Shown here piece by piece: positions 43,664 through 53,687 of a stretch of DNA of 64,000 nt. Source of the stretch: Gimesia aquarii (GTDB lineage: Bacteria > Planctomycetota > Planctomycetia > Planctomycetales > Planctomycetaceae); assembly GCF_007748195.1 (NCBI RefSeq), contig NZ_CP037920.1, positions 1,593,536 to 1,657,535 of the forward strand, given 5' to 3'. The first letter of the stretch is position 1; each line of letters starts with the position of its first letter. The notes beneath the pieces are model-generated. The model was not told the origin of the DNA. It made no database searches and worked only from the letters and a program-made list of their open reading frames with translations. The position numbers were made by a program, and so were the translations under genes.

Positions 43664-46654
43664 TCAGTGTTTGTTGGTACCTTCACTCTGTAAATAGCTA
43701 AACAGATCGCGCAGTTCCTGATCTTTTAATGGCTTCAAGACATCCTCTGGCATCAGCGAAACGGACGCGTTGTGGATTTCTTCAATGTCTTCACGTCGGA
43801 CAGTGGATTCTTTGTTTTTGTTATCCGCCAGTACGATCTGAGTTGGAGTTTCTTTGACGATAATCCCGGTCAGAACTCGTCCATCCTGTGTGAGTACGAC
43901 AGAAGACACAAACTCTTTTCGAATAAATGCATTGGGATTGATAATGCTTTCGAGCAAATAGTTCAGGTCCTTGCGGTTTGCGGTTGTCAGATCAGGACCC
44001 AATTTTTTGCCTTCTCCGAAAAGTTGATGGCAGGTGGCGCAGTGCTTTGTAAAAAGTCCGTGACCACGTTTTGGATCGCCGGTCGTTTTAAGATTAAATC
44101 GGACACGGCGAATTTCGGTGATTTTCTGTTCTGCAGTACTACGATTAATTTGCCCCCAATGTTTGGTGAGGAGCTCGGAAATGGATTCGTCTTTGTAAGC
44201 AGAAAGTGAGTTCAGTTCACCGAGAGAGACCTCACGAGGATCATACATTCCACCATCGATCCCTGTGAGAAAGCGTTTCGTCCACTCTGGGCGGGCAAAC
44301 AGTACACGGCGGACGTATGCACGTGAGTTACTATCGTAGTCAGTGTATGCTTTTAAAAGAGTTTCACCCACACGCTCATCGTCATACCGTGCGAGAACAT
44401 CCATGGCTGCTTGTTTTAACCAGGTTGGTTGATGAGGTGCCAGCAGGGGTAACAATGGTGCAATACTTGAGGCGTCACCAAATTGACGCAGCACATTGAA
44501 CATGGTCCTTCGTTGTTGCTGTTCTGTTTGATCGTTGGTGACTACCTTCAGTGCATAGTCCGCGACAGCCCGGTTGCCAAGTCGTCCGTTCAGTTTGATG
44601 AGTGTGAAATTTGACGGTTGTTTGTTCCATTTCTCTGCTAGCCACTGTTTGAGATCAGCGGGTACACGATCTTCAAGACGCTTTTTTTTGATGCGGCGCC
44701 TGCTTACCATTGCCAGGCCCGCATCAAGCGATGTCAACAGGTTCTGTTCATCGATTGAAGAAGGTGCACTCTCAATTAACTTCTTACAGACAGCCAAAGT
44801 ACGTGGTGTTGCTTCTACCGCTAAGCGTTGCATGAGTCGGTTCAGGATCTCTTCACGAATCAATGATTTCTGCCACGCAGATTTATTAACAAACCGCTGT
44901 TCAATATCGTCAATGGCAGACATAGCGTGTTGCTCAACAGCCCACCAGAGCAGCAACGGGATGTAGGGATCTTTCCCGTCTGCATTACGCAGTAAGATTG
45001 TATGCGCAATTGACAAACCTTGTTTGGCTGGAATCCGTGCTGCCGTGCTGGCCAGTTGGCTGCGGACAATGGCACTAGGATCACTTTTTGCCAAACGATT
45101 GAATTGTTCTGTAACCGGTGGCGAGATGTTCTGCTCATCACCCAGTAATCGAACGGTCCAGGCACGAATATGTTCGTTTTGATGTGTGAGTGCTTTCAGA
45201 GCCGTTTGCTGGTCCAGGCCTCCTGTCGATGCCAGAGTCCAGAGTGAGTTGAGCACAAGCCGGTTATTGCTGTTTTGTAAAATCGTTTTACGGAGCTGTG
45301 GCCAAATACTCTGGTCTCCGCGGGACACTAATTCACGCCGTGCAGCGCGCACATACCATTCGTTGGAAAGATTAAGCATTTTTACCAATTGATTGCTTGG
45401 CATCTGTAGGAGATCTTTGTGTTTTTCTGAGCGAACACCTTTGGCTTGCACTCGGAAAATACGGCCATTTGAGCGGTCCCAGTCAGCATCGGGATTAGGA
45501 TGCGCGGTTCGTTTATCATGCCAGTCGGAAAAATAAACTGCTCCATCTGGTCCGACTGTCAAATCATTTGGAGCAAACCAGGTGTCATTGGCTTTGACCA
45601 GTTCTCCTCCATGCGCGCTACGGAATGATGTTCCATCTGGGTGTATCTCATGAAAATGAATTTCGTGCGATAACAAGTTCGTGCTGATATATTTGTTGCG
45701 CATTTCTTCAGGAAATGTGTCGCCTTGATAAAGTGTGCCGCCCACAGTCACATGTCCGCCACGAAAATTTTTGTGTGGCATATGATTGAAATACCCAAAT
45801 GTGTAAGGATTTCGCAGTGGGCCGTGTTTGCTGAATTGCTTCCAGTAGTATCCCCCCTGTACCATGTGCAGCATGGTAAATCCGCCGACATTTGTGCTGG
45901 CCAACAGGTTTCCGTGACGATCAAAGTCCAGACCCCACATGTTGCCTCCACCTTCAGCGAATAGTTCAAATTTCTTTGAAACGGGATGATATCGCCAGAT
46001 TGCCTGCACAAACTTGATGCCACGAATCACGGCGGTCACTGTGCTACCCTGGCACCCATACAGCCAGCCATCCGGACCGAAAGTTAGAGAATTGGCGACA
46101 GAACTCGCATCATCCATGCCGAAACCTCTCAGCAACACTTCCGGGTCGCTATCGGGAAGATCATCACGGTTCCGATCAGGATAGAAGAGCAGATACGGTG
46201 CTTGTAAGACAAAGACTCCGCCATGTCCGAACGCAAAACCAGAGGCAAGGTTCAAACCATTCACGAAATCCTTTGCGCGATCCATGTGCCCATCGCCGTC
46301 TGTGTCTTCGAGAATTGTCAATCGATCTGCCCCTTTTGGCCCATGTGGGGGTGGTTTGGGGACTCGGTCGTATTTTGAACGCGTGTGCTGATCGACTTTA
46401 ACTCGTTTCAGTCCTGCCGGGTTAGGATATTGAAGGTATTGCATGACCCATATCCTGCCGCGATCATCAAAGTCAATGGCCACGGGCTGACGCACCAGAG
46501 GTTCTGAGGCCACAAGTTTCACCTCAAACCCCTCGGCGACGGTCATGCGCTGAGCGGCTTCTTCCGGCGGAACGCCTTGAGCAAAGATGGTCGCTTCTGC
46601 CATGCACAAGACCAGAGCCATCACAACAATCCAGCGTCCTATAAGGGAATCCAT
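43664..46654 (-). CDS. PVC-type membrane-bound dehydrogenase with cytochrome c domain
   Basis: A 996-residue exported protein found mainly in planctomycetes and relatives. After the signal peptide (ATIFAQ) a six-bladed sugar-dehydrogenase-like propeller spans about 35-420 (GFEVKLVASEPLVRQPVAIDF in pieces, LTFGPDGWLYG, MWGLDFDRHGNLL, LTVGPDGAVYFSDWHD). A HEAT-like helical region follows, and the C-terminal haem-binding domain has CATCH near residue 874 with the GPDLT axial-region motif, then the PVC-specific tail LTQDGRVLTGIIV. The enzyme likely oxidises a sugar or related alcohol and passes electrons to the haem. It is followed by the deacetylase gene. Confidence 0.93.
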   Translation of the reverse strand: MDSLIGRWIVVMALVLCMAEATIFAQGVPPEEAAQRMTVAEGFEVKLVASEPLVRQPVAIDFDDRGRIWVMQYLQYPNPAGLKRVKVDQHTRSKYDRVPKPPPHGPKGADRLTILEDTDGDGHMDRAKDFVNGLNLASGFAFGHGGVFVLQAPYLLFYPDRNRDDLPDSDPEVLLRGFGMDDASSVANSLTFGPDGWLYGCQGSTVTAVIRGIKFVQAIWRYHPVSKKFELFAEGGGNMWGLDFDRHGNLLASTNVGGFTMLHMVQGGYYWKQFSKHGPLRNPYTFGYFNHMPHKNFRGGHVTVGGTLYQGDTFPEEMRNKYISTNLLSHEIHFHEIHPDGTSFRSAHGGELVKANDTWFAPNDLTVGPDGAVYFSDWHDKRTAHPNPDADWDRSNGRIFRVQAKGVRSEKHKDLLQMPSNQLVKMLNLSNEWYVRAARRELVSRGDQSIWPQLRKTILQNSNNRLVLNSLWTLASTGGLDQQTALKALTHQNEHIRAWTVRLLGDEQNISPPVTEQFNRLAKSDPSAIVRSQLASTAARIPAKQGLSIAHTILLRNADGKDPYIPLLLWWAVEQHAMSAIDDIEQRFVNKSAWQKSLIREEILNRLMQRLAVEATPRTLAVCKKLIESAPSSIDEQNLLTSLDAGLAMVSRRRIKKKRLEDRVPADLKQWLAEKWNKQPSNFTLIKLNGRLGNRAVADYALKVVTNDQTEQQQRRTMFNVLRQFGDASSIAPLLPLLAPHQPTWLKQAAMDVLARYDDERVGETLLKAYTDYDSNSRAYVRRVLFARPEWTKRFLTGIDGGMYDPREVSLGELNSLSAYKDESISELLTKHWGQINRSTAEQKITEIRRVRFNLKTTGDPKRGHGLFTKHCATCHQLFGEGKKLGPDLTTANRKDLNYLLESIINPNAFIRKEFVSSVVLTQDGRVLTGIIVKETPTQIVLADNKNKESTVRREDIEEIHNASVSLMPEDVLKPLKDQELRDLFSYLQSEGTNKH

Positions 46655-46723
46655 TTATTGCATCCTCTGATTATTTAATGTTCAAATAAATGATATTTTG
46701 TTTCTGAAGATTGAAGGCATTCA

Positions 46724-47437
46724 CTAGCACAACCACTCGGGGACAAAATTTCCTTCCGCAATCTGCTGTTCAACCAGATTGCGTGCTGATCGAATATGGT
46801 CGCGCATCAATTGTTCTGCTTCGTCAGGGTCGTTTTTCTCAATGGCCTCAATAATGGATCGATGGGCTTCATAAACAATCTCGACATCGAAACTCATTTT
46901 CAACACCAATTGCAATGTCCAATGGCTTGTGGTGACTGCCTGAAGTGTCCCGCTATTCGCCGTCTCAACGATACGATGGTGGAATTCCCGATCCAGCAGC
47001 GCTGCTTCGTCGTTCTTTTCTTCCTGTCCTAATAAGTAAATGCGCGTGACTAATTGATCCAGCTTTTTAATATCTTCTCGGCTGGCGCGTTGGCAACATA
47101 AACGCGCAGCAAGACCTTCGAGGACTTCACGAACTTCGAGTGCCTCAACTACTTTGGCACCGTCTAATTCACTGACAAAGACTCCCAGGTTGTCGACGGC
47201 ATCTACCAGACCACAGCAACTCAATTCCAGTAACGATTCCCGCACGACTCCTTGTGCAACGGAAAACTCCTTGGCGAGTCTTTCTTGAACGAGTCGCTGT
47301 CCCGGCTTCAGTTTTCTGCTCAGAATCATCTCTGTGATTTGATTTCTTACACGATGTCGAGATGACTTTCCATCAGAACTTGTCGTTTGGGTGATTACCA
47401 CTTCTGGGTCTTTCCTTATTTGGGAATATAAAATCAT
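46724..47437 (-). CDS. GntR/FadR-type (FCD) regulator
   Basis: A 237-residue regulator with an N-terminal winged helix (RNQITEMILSRKLKPGQRL, LAKEFSVAQGVVRESLLEL) and a C-terminal FCD ligand domain with the metal-binding arrangement DREFHHRIVE and HRSIIEAIEKNDPDEAEQLMRDHI. FCD regulators sense sugars, acids or related metabolites. It lies 69 bp upstream of the PVC-type dehydrogenase and deacetylase genes on the same strand, which makes them the obvious targets. Palindromes at its own start suggest autoregulation. Confidence 0.93.
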   Translation of the reverse strand: MILYSQIRKDPEVVITQTTSSDGKSSRHRVRNQITEMILSRKLKPGQRLVQERLAKEFSVAQGVVRESLLELSCCGLVDAVDNLGVFVSELDGAKVVEALEVREVLEGLAARLCCQRASREDIKKLDQLVTRIYLLGQEEKNDEAALLDREFHHRIVETANSGTLQAVTTSHWTLQLVLKMSFDVEIVYEAHRSIIEAIEKNDPDEAEQLMRDHIRSARNLVEQQIAEGNFVPEWLC

Positions 47438-47465
47438 CGATGATTATTGATTGTAATCAATGATA
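47433..47465. promoter_or_regulatory. Palindromes at the GntR start, candidate operator
   Basis: ATCATCGATGAT (47433-47444) overlaps the start codon, and TTGATT-GT-AATCAA (47447-47460) follows, extending almost to TTATTGATT...AATCAATGATAA. The second dyad lies directly upstream of the gene, where GntR-family proteins usually bind. Confidence 0.45.
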
Positions 47466-48056
47466 ACCGATGGTCAACACTTTAGCTATGTTTTTTAAAT
47501 TTGTTTATAATATATATGGGATCATCGAAAGAAGCTTTGCAGAGATGTGAATTGCGACGCAGGTGACTGAAGCGAAATGAGTAATTAGATTTAGGACGAT
47601 CCAGGTAAGTTGATAAGGTGGGTTGGTAATCAATATTCGTTTTTATATGTAGTTCATTTGATGTAAACGTATTTATTTTTTGGCATTCATGTTCTTGGTT
47701 ATCTAATTGTGTTCTATCGCGATAAAATTTAAGCATATTCTGGATGACGTGTGTGTGCTATTACGCAATAAGAGGTTTTCTTAGAAGCATTAAATGTGTA
47801 AAAGTTTGTACTACCACTTGATGAACTATGATCCTCAATACGAATTGGTGACCATCAGTACTTAAAGTTCGAGATCTGATGATTCAATTTTGTTTGGGTT
47901 TTACCAGGCAAATAATTATGTGCTTTCCAGATATGTGTTCGAGAACTTTATTTATTCATTTCCGAAGTTTTATTTTCCTGGTCTTAACTATAATTAGTAG
48001 TAGTTCATTGGCATTCATCGAAAAAATCTCAAACCCAAATAGTGTGATCACTCATT
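47466..48056. other. AT-rich intergenic stretch of about 590 bp
   Basis: Base composition here is clearly poorer in G and C than in the surrounding genes. Two short open frames occur (minus 47482-47736 and plus 47879-48070), neither with a ribosome site or recognisable protein. I see no RNA gene or repeat. Confidence 0.4.
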
Positions 48057-48566
48057 ATGAATATCAGTAATTCCGAAATTGTAGATACGATCAAAGCAAT
48101 CGAATCTATTGCCCCCGATGGTTATGGCAGAATGTCCATTCCCTGCGAGACAGACGAAGAACTCTATCAAAAAATTGAATTTGCATTGCAAAGTGAGTCG
48201 AGAGCTGACTTCCTGCTCAATCAGAATGGCGTTGATAGTCTTCTTAAATTTACCGAGCGGATGGCATCACAGTGTTTGCGTGAGCCTGATTTTGAACATT
48301 GTAGTCACGCGGCAGAAGCGGTTGAGTTAATATTGTCACAGCCTTGCTATGATGAGAAAATGCTGTCCGTCGCGTTGGCATTGATCCATGATGCGTACAA
48401 TCGATTATCAAAACCACGTCCCGCGTTTGATTGGAAACACATACCCAAGTTCCATGAAGCCTGGAATGATTTTTGTACCCGTTTTGAACTTGACCAATCT
48501 ATCGCCGAAAGCCATTTCCGTATTGGAACGGAACACGATGGCTTGCGTTATATTTGTTATTGGTAG
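48057..48566 (+). CDS. Hypothetical protein of 169 residues
   Basis: I do not recognise this protein. It is soluble, mostly helical and acidic, with LNQNGVDSLLKFTERMAS and an end region ESHFRIGTEHDGLRYICYW. No signal peptide, membrane segment or metal motif is seen. It begins at the edge of an AT-rich stretch without a clear ribosome site and ends 22 bp before the convergent sulfatase gene. Composition and codon use inside the gene are near those of its neighbours, which supports it being real. Confidence 0.6.
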   Translation: MNISNSEIVDTIKAIESIAPDGYGRMSIPCETDEELYQKIEFALQSESRADFLLNQNGVDSLLKFTERMASQCLREPDFEHCSHAAEAVELILSQPCYDEKMLSVALALIHDAYNRLSKPRPAFDWKHIPKFHEAWNDFCTRFELDQSIAESHFRIGTEHDGLRYICYW

Positions 48567-48588
48567 AATCTGGTTTTCTTACCTTGAA

Positions 48589-50013
48589 CTATTTTTTGAT
48601 TGGTATCTCCAGTTGTGATGGAACCGGTTTGATGCTTTGCTGATGTTTTTCAGCGGCTGCTTTGATCGATTTGATCACTTCCGGGTTTGCTTTGGCAACA
48701 TCATATTTTTCAGACGGATCATGTTCAAGATGATATAACACGGGGGGATGATGTTCTTTGAACGGCTCTCTACCATAGGCTGGTTTTGTAATGAAATGTG
48801 CTTTCCAGGGACCTTTCCGAAAAGCCATCAATTTCGTCCCACGGTAAAAGGCCATTTCCTTTCTCGGACTCTCGCCAGTTCCCAGTAAGACCGATGATAA
48901 ATCCACACCATCAACAACCCGGTCGGAAGGGACTTTACCACCGGCTAGCTGGATCGAAGTCGTAAAGATATCCATCGTACTACCTAATTCGTGCGTCACG
49001 GAACCAGAGGGGATATGCCCGGGCCACCAGGCAAGTGTTGGCTCTCGCATGCCACCTTCCCACGTACTTCCTTTCCCTTCCCTCAATAATCCGGCAGAAC
49101 CTCCCTGTTCATTGAAGATCAGCCAGGGGCCATTATCACTGGAAAACCAGACGATTGTATTCTGGTCAAGTCCCTGATCTTTAAGGGTTTGTAGAATCTG
49201 ACCGACGCTCCAGTCAATTTCTTCAATCACATCACCATACAATCCACGTCGACTTGTATCTTCGATTGCTTTCGAGCGGAATAACGGGACATGTGGCATG
49301 CTATGAGCCAGATAGAGATAGAAAGGTTGTTTTTGATTTCCTTTAATAAATTTGATCGCTTCTTTGGTATAGCGTTTGGTAATCGTGGTCTGGTCTGCCG
49401 GTCGCTCAATGACTTCCTGATTACGCATTAAGGGTACGTTCCAGTATTCCACTTTTGGTTTGAGAAAAATTTTACGTCCCAGTTTTCGCTCTGCCACTCG
49501 GTCCATATCGTTGGAATAAGGAATACCGAAATAAGAATCGAAACCATGACTGGTTGGTAAGAACTGTGGTAGATGGCCCAGATGCCATTTTCCCACACAG
49601 GCAGTCTTGTACCCCGTTTCTTTCAAAGCTTCTGCTAAGGTCACTTCACTCGCTTGAAGTCCGCCGCCGGAATCGGGAAAGAGAACCCGTCGTTTATCGC
49701 TGCACATTCCAGAGCGAATCGGATAGCGGCCCGTCAATAAAGCGGCCCGGCTAGGGGTACATACCGGGGCTGCCGAATAGAACTGAGTAAATTTCATACC
49801 TTCGGCGGCCATCTGATCCAAGTGAGGAGTTTTAATCGTGGGATGTCCAAAACAGGCCAAGTCACCATATCCCAGATCGTCAGCATAGATCACGATGACG
49901 TTGGGTTTTGCGGCGGCACGAGCTTCAGTCGATAATGTGCAGATAATGAATAGGGGAAATAGTAAGAATGGGTGAACTTTTGTTTTGCACAAAATGAGCG
50001 CGAACTGCTTCAT
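48589..50013 (-). CDS. Exported sulfatase (type I, formylglycine-dependent)
   Basis: A 474-residue sulfatase from the ATG at 50013, which has GAGAGAAC upstream; an earlier in-frame start at 50055 is possible. The signal peptide ends near residue 34 (EARAAA). The active-site motif CTPSRAALLTGR (Cys85) is the cysteine converted to formylglycine, with metal ligands in YADDLGYGD and, further on, SSDNGPWL. Length and motif order match the sulfatases that planctomycetes carry in large numbers for sulfated algal polymers. No anaerobic or FGE-type maturase is encoded nearby. Confidence 0.94.
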   Translation of the reverse strand: MKQFALILCKTKVHPFLLFPLFIICTLSTEARAAAKPNVIVIYADDLGYGDLACFGHPTIKTPHLDQMAAEGMKFTQFYSAAPVCTPSRAALLTGRYPIRSGMCSDKRRVLFPDSGGGLQASEVTLAEALKETGYKTACVGKWHLGHLPQFLPTSHGFDSYFGIPYSNDMDRVAERKLGRKIFLKPKVEYWNVPLMRNQEVIERPADQTTITKRYTKEAIKFIKGNQKQPFYLYLAHSMPHVPLFRSKAIEDTSRRGLYGDVIEEIDWSVGQILQTLKDQGLDQNTIVWFSSDNGPWLIFNEQGGSAGLLREGKGSTWEGGMREPTLAWWPGHIPSGSVTHELGSTMDIFTTSIQLAGGKVPSDRVVDGVDLSSVLLGTGESPRKEMAFYRGTKLMAFRKGPWKAHFITKPAYGREPFKEHHPPVLYHLEHDPSEKYDVAKANPEVIKSIKAAAEKHQQSIKPVPSQLEIPIKK

Positions 50014-50270
50014 GGAATGTTCTCTCACGACTGGGTTTAGGGAGCAGTGAATCAATCTAACTTCATGTGATTGTTCACTCTTTGTAGCTTGATTGCAACC
50101 TAAAATAAAAATTTACTTATGTAAAACTTTGCGGGTTATGCCGATAAGTCCTTCAGATACTAATACTTCATGTCCGAAATATTAATAGAGACAATCATCG
50201 GGCCGGAGATTACGCGAAGTCAAGATCAGAACAAAATTTTTCATATCAAGTCAGTTTGAGGTTGGTGTAT

Positions 50271-50843
50271 ATGGAACAGGAACACAATTCCGATTTGGAA
50301 ACGGCCCAGGATCCCATTGATTGGCGATCGTTACAAAATCATGAATGTGTTGAACAGATTGATCTTCTGATTCGAACAGTTCATTTGGTTAGAGCGGCTT
50401 TAAACAATAGCTTTGCTCAATTGGAGATTAATGAAGTTCGCTACGCGTCACTCAAGGTGATTGATGCGGTGAGTCAAGTAGGATGCTCTCAGTCAGAACT
50501 GGCACGAAAACTGGGGCAGTCAGAGTCGAATATCTGTACATTGATCGAACGTATGGAAAGCGACAAATTGGTGATACGGCAGCAATCTAAGAAGGATCGC
50601 CGTAAACGCGTGTTGCATTTAACTGAGGAAGGTGAAAGTATCCTGGCACAAGTGAAGGCGTATCATGGTACCGTTTCACAGCGTTTGTTGTCAGCATTGA
50701 ATTCAGATCAAAGACGTCAACTCACCGGCATTTTGCAGGCCTTGCTCAAGTCGGCTCATATCCAACGGTCTCATCGTGAGACTGCAAAAACGATTCTGGA
50801 TGTCTCCGGTCCTTATCCATTTCAGGGGTCTCCTGCAGCCTAG
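50271..50843 (+). CDS. MarR-family regulator
   Basis: A 190-residue regulator from the ATG at 50271, with GAGG nine bases upstream; a TTG at 50256 also opens the frame. The winged helix-turn-helix shows QSELARKLGQSESNICTLIERMESDKLVIRQ and the wing KKDRRKRVLHLTEEG. It is followed after 69 bp by the tripartite efflux operon on the same strand. MarR proteins often repress adjacent efflux genes and are released by the pump's substrate, which fits this order. Confidence 0.92.
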   Translation: MEQEHNSDLETAQDPIDWRSLQNHECVEQIDLLIRTVHLVRAALNNSFAQLEINEVRYASLKVIDAVSQVGCSQSELARKLGQSESNICTLIERMESDKLVIRQQSKKDRRKRVLHLTEEGESILAQVKAYHGTVSQRLLSALNSDQRRQLTGILQALLKSAHIQRSHRETAKTILDVSGPYPFQGSPAA

Positions 50844-50912
50844 TTCTTTTGTTTTTATATTGGTTTCGTCATTCCTGAATTCATTTCTATTTTATGCAAC
50901 GGATGCTCTTCC

Positions 50913-53687
50913 ATGAGGCGCATAAAACGTTTTCTGTTTTATAACAATCGCAAACCACTGTTAACGACCGCTTTGATCCTAGCAATGGCCGTGGTTCATT
51001 CTGGCTGCTCTCCAACATTCTGGTTCGACCAAGCCAATCAGGATACATATGAAATCTTAGCTGAGAATGCAAATGATCCTGCCTGGCAGGTTCCCCGTTA
51101 TGACATCGAACCCGATCCACGCAGTCGCTTTTATGATCCTTATGACCCTAATCATGAACCACTGCCTCCCGACGACCCTGCGGCAAATGTCTATATGCAT
51201 TGGCTACAATGTAAGAAAGGGTATAAAAGCTGGCATAAGTTTGGCCGCGCACTTAGTATTGAGAATCCGGACTGGCTTGTGCAGTACGGGATCAGTCCCG
51301 AATTGAGTGCGGAAATTGCTGCCTCGGGTGATGCATTAGAAGGTGTGGAATTACCTGCCCTCAATGATCTTACACTTGCGGAAACCATTGACATTGCCAA
51401 CATCAATAGCCGCGAATATCAATTTCAAATTGAAAATTTGTTTCTGGCCGCTTTGGATTTGACGTTTGGCCGATTCCAGTTTGATGTCCGGTATCTCGGT
51501 GTGGGGGGGCAGAATCCCCAGGCAGAACTCAATCGACGTCGATTGGCAAATGGAACACAGGAACTCGATCTGGCTAGCCGGATCGGAGTGAATCAGGTTC
51601 TCCCCAGTGGAGCCCAATGGGCCGTTGAACTGGCAAACAATACACTCTGGATATTCTCTGGATCGAATCGAACCAACTCTGTCAGTCTCCTTTCCTACTC
51701 TCTGGTACAGCCTCTCTTGTTAGGGGCAGGTCGAAAAGTGGTGTTGAATAATCTGACACAGGATGAACGAAACGTGTTATATCAGACACGGACACTCGCT
51801 CGATTCCGAAAAGAGTTTTTTACAGCCAATGTCGCCGGAGGGACTGGCTTTCTACAGTTGCTCCAGCAAACTCAGGTTATTAACAATGAACGAAATAATA
51901 TCAAGTTGCTGGAACGTCAGGTTGAAACCTTGCGTGCGCTCTCTTCACAAAAGCCAAAAGTCCTCTCTGAAAAATTAGAAAAACTTCCCGAGAATTGGAT
52001 CCTTCCACCCGAACTGGTTGATAAGTTGCTGTTTGATGACGAAGCTCAACTTTTGTCATGGAATGGAGAAATGACAGAAGCACATGAGAAACAATTGTTG
52101 GCGTTAAGTGAAGAAAATGCTTATCAGGCGGCTGTCAATGAATTGATCCAGCGAGTCCGAACGGAAGTTGTCACTTTGGATGTTGCACAGTTGGAAACCA
52201 GATTGGCACAATCCATCAATCGCCTGAGATCATTCGAACGAGTCTATCAGGATTCACTGGGGAGTTTCAAACTTTTTTTGGGACTGCCTCCCAATATGCC
52301 TTTGAGTATCGATGAATCGTTATTGAAACCGTTTCAATTAATTGATCCCTTGTTGCCAGCGATAGAACAAGAAATTTATGACTATGTCCTAGTGTGGGCG
52401 AAAGTTTACGTAGAGGACTGGGAAGATCCTGACTTAATTCCTCCCACAACGGCAGAATTGAAAGAAGTTCTCATTGGTCTCAAACAGCTTCTGGCCAAAC
52501 TTCGTGCCGATGGATTGGAAACACTGGAACAGGACATTAAAAATATAGAAGACCTGCTGGGCGATAATGATGAAAATGTTTCAGAAGAACTGTTGGCCTT
52601 ACGTCAGCGGCGTTTCCTCTCAGATGAAGATCGTGAACGAGTCCGCCAAAGTTCCTCAAATGATATACGTTTGTATTATGGGGTTCGAAAGACAATGGAA
52701 GGCATGGAACGCCGTCTGGATGGCCTACAGAGTTTTCTGAGTGAAGATAAACTGACAAATGAGCAAAAAAAGCGAATTATTTTTGAGATGGCAGATCTTC
52801 GTGAAGACATGCTCAGAATCTCCCAGGGAATGCAGGTCATTGAAATTGGTCTGCGAGTGGAACTGATTACCCTGGAACCATTTACGATGGACATCGGTGA
52901 AGTGGTTCGCATCGGACTTGCAAACAGACTCGATTTGATGAATCAGCGTGGTTTGGTGATGGATGCTCGCAGGTTGATGGAAGTCCGGTCTAATTCTCTC
53001 GAAGCGGTGTTAAATGTCGTAGTAGAAGGAGACGTTAGTACGCCTCTCGGTAGAAACAAGCCGTTGGATTTCCGCGGAAGTCAGGCAGGTTTTCGAGCAG
53101 GAGTCGAGTTTACAGCTCCATTATCTTTGGTTCAGGAAAGAAACGCCTATCGCGAGTCACAAATCGATTATCAACGAGAACGCCGTGCTTTTATGGCTGC
53201 GGAAGACGATACGAAGTTCGAAATTCGCCAAAGTTGGCGTCAATTAGCAGTGTTACGTCAGAATTTCGAGACTTCTCGAGTTCAAATCCGTTTAGCCGCT
53301 TTACAGTATGACAGTGCAGTAGAGGCAACATCAGATCCTGCCCAAGCAGGGCGTAATCAAGGCCTAAATCTGTTAAACGCGTTAAATGCGGTATTAGACG
53401 CACAAAACAGTTTAATTGGCAACTGGATAAATTATGAGCAAAACCGACTTAACATCTATCTGGATATGGGTATTATGGAGATAGATGAAAATGGAATTTG
53501 GAAAGACGATTTCTACCAACACCGCGCGGGAAGAATCAGGCCCACCAATGAGCACCGCCAACCCCCCCCAGGGACAACTGAAACCGGAGTTACCGCAGCA
53601 GAAGACATCAGACAAGTTGTCTTCCGACCTGCCGGAGAGCTTAACGCCCTCTCCACTGAAAGCGAAGAAACGCCGCAAGCTCCCTAA
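50913..53687 (+). CDS. TolC-family outer membrane lipoprotein of a MacB-type pump
   Basis: A 924-residue protein, about twice the usual TolC length. The signal has a lipobox VHSGC (Cys32). The extra length includes an N-terminal proline-rich region (PLPPDDPAANVYMHW) and a long helical insert of about 250 residues between the two outer-membrane repeats. TolC repeats are visible at LAETIDIANINSREYQFQIENLF and again at MDIGEVVRIGLANRLDLMNQRGLVMDAR. The last 46 codons overlap the adaptor gene in another frame. It heads an operon with the adaptor, ATPase and permease. Confidence 0.87.
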   Translation: MRRIKRFLFYNNRKPLLTTALILAMAVVHSGCSPTFWFDQANQDTYEILAENANDPAWQVPRYDIEPDPRSRFYDPYDPNHEPLPPDDPAANVYMHWLQCKKGYKSWHKFGRALSIENPDWLVQYGISPELSAEIAASGDALEGVELPALNDLTLAETIDIANINSREYQFQIENLFLAALDLTFGRFQFDVRYLGVGGQNPQAELNRRRLANGTQELDLASRIGVNQVLPSGAQWAVELANNTLWIFSGSNRTNSVSLLSYSLVQPLLLGAGRKVVLNNLTQDERNVLYQTRTLARFRKEFFTANVAGGTGFLQLLQQTQVINNERNNIKLLERQVETLRALSSQKPKVLSEKLEKLPENWILPPELVDKLLFDDEAQLLSWNGEMTEAHEKQLLALSEENAYQAAVNELIQRVRTEVVTLDVAQLETRLAQSINRLRSFERVYQDSLGSFKLFLGLPPNMPLSIDESLLKPFQLIDPLLPAIEQEIYDYVLVWAKVYVEDWEDPDLIPPTTAELKEVLIGLKQLLAKLRADGLETLEQDIKNIEDLLGDNDENVSEELLALRQRRFLSDEDRERVRQSSSNDIRLYYGVRKTMEGMERRLDGLQSFLSEDKLTNEQKKRIIFEMADLREDMLRISQGMQVIEIGLRVELITLEPFTMDIGEVVRIGLANRLDLMNQRGLVMDARRLMEVRSNSLEAVLNVVVEGDVSTPLGRNKPLDFRGSQAGFRAGVEFTAPLSLVQERNAYRESQIDYQRERRAFMAAEDDTKFEIRQSWRQLAVLRQNFETSRVQIRLAALQYDSAVEATSDPAQAGRNQGLNLLNALNAVLDAQNSLIGNWINYEQNRLNIYLDMGIMEIDENGIWKDDFYQHRAGRIRPTNEHRQPPPGTTETGVTAAEDIRQVVFRPAGELNALSTESEETPQAP

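Noticed and set aside
47482-47736. 84-codon minus-strand frame in the AT-rich gap
   Set aside because: Low-complexity AT-rich sequence, no ribosome site, no recognisable protein.
47879-48070. 63-codon plus-strand frame with a hydrophobic stretch
   Set aside because: Overlaps the start of the 169-residue gene in another frame and lacks start signals.
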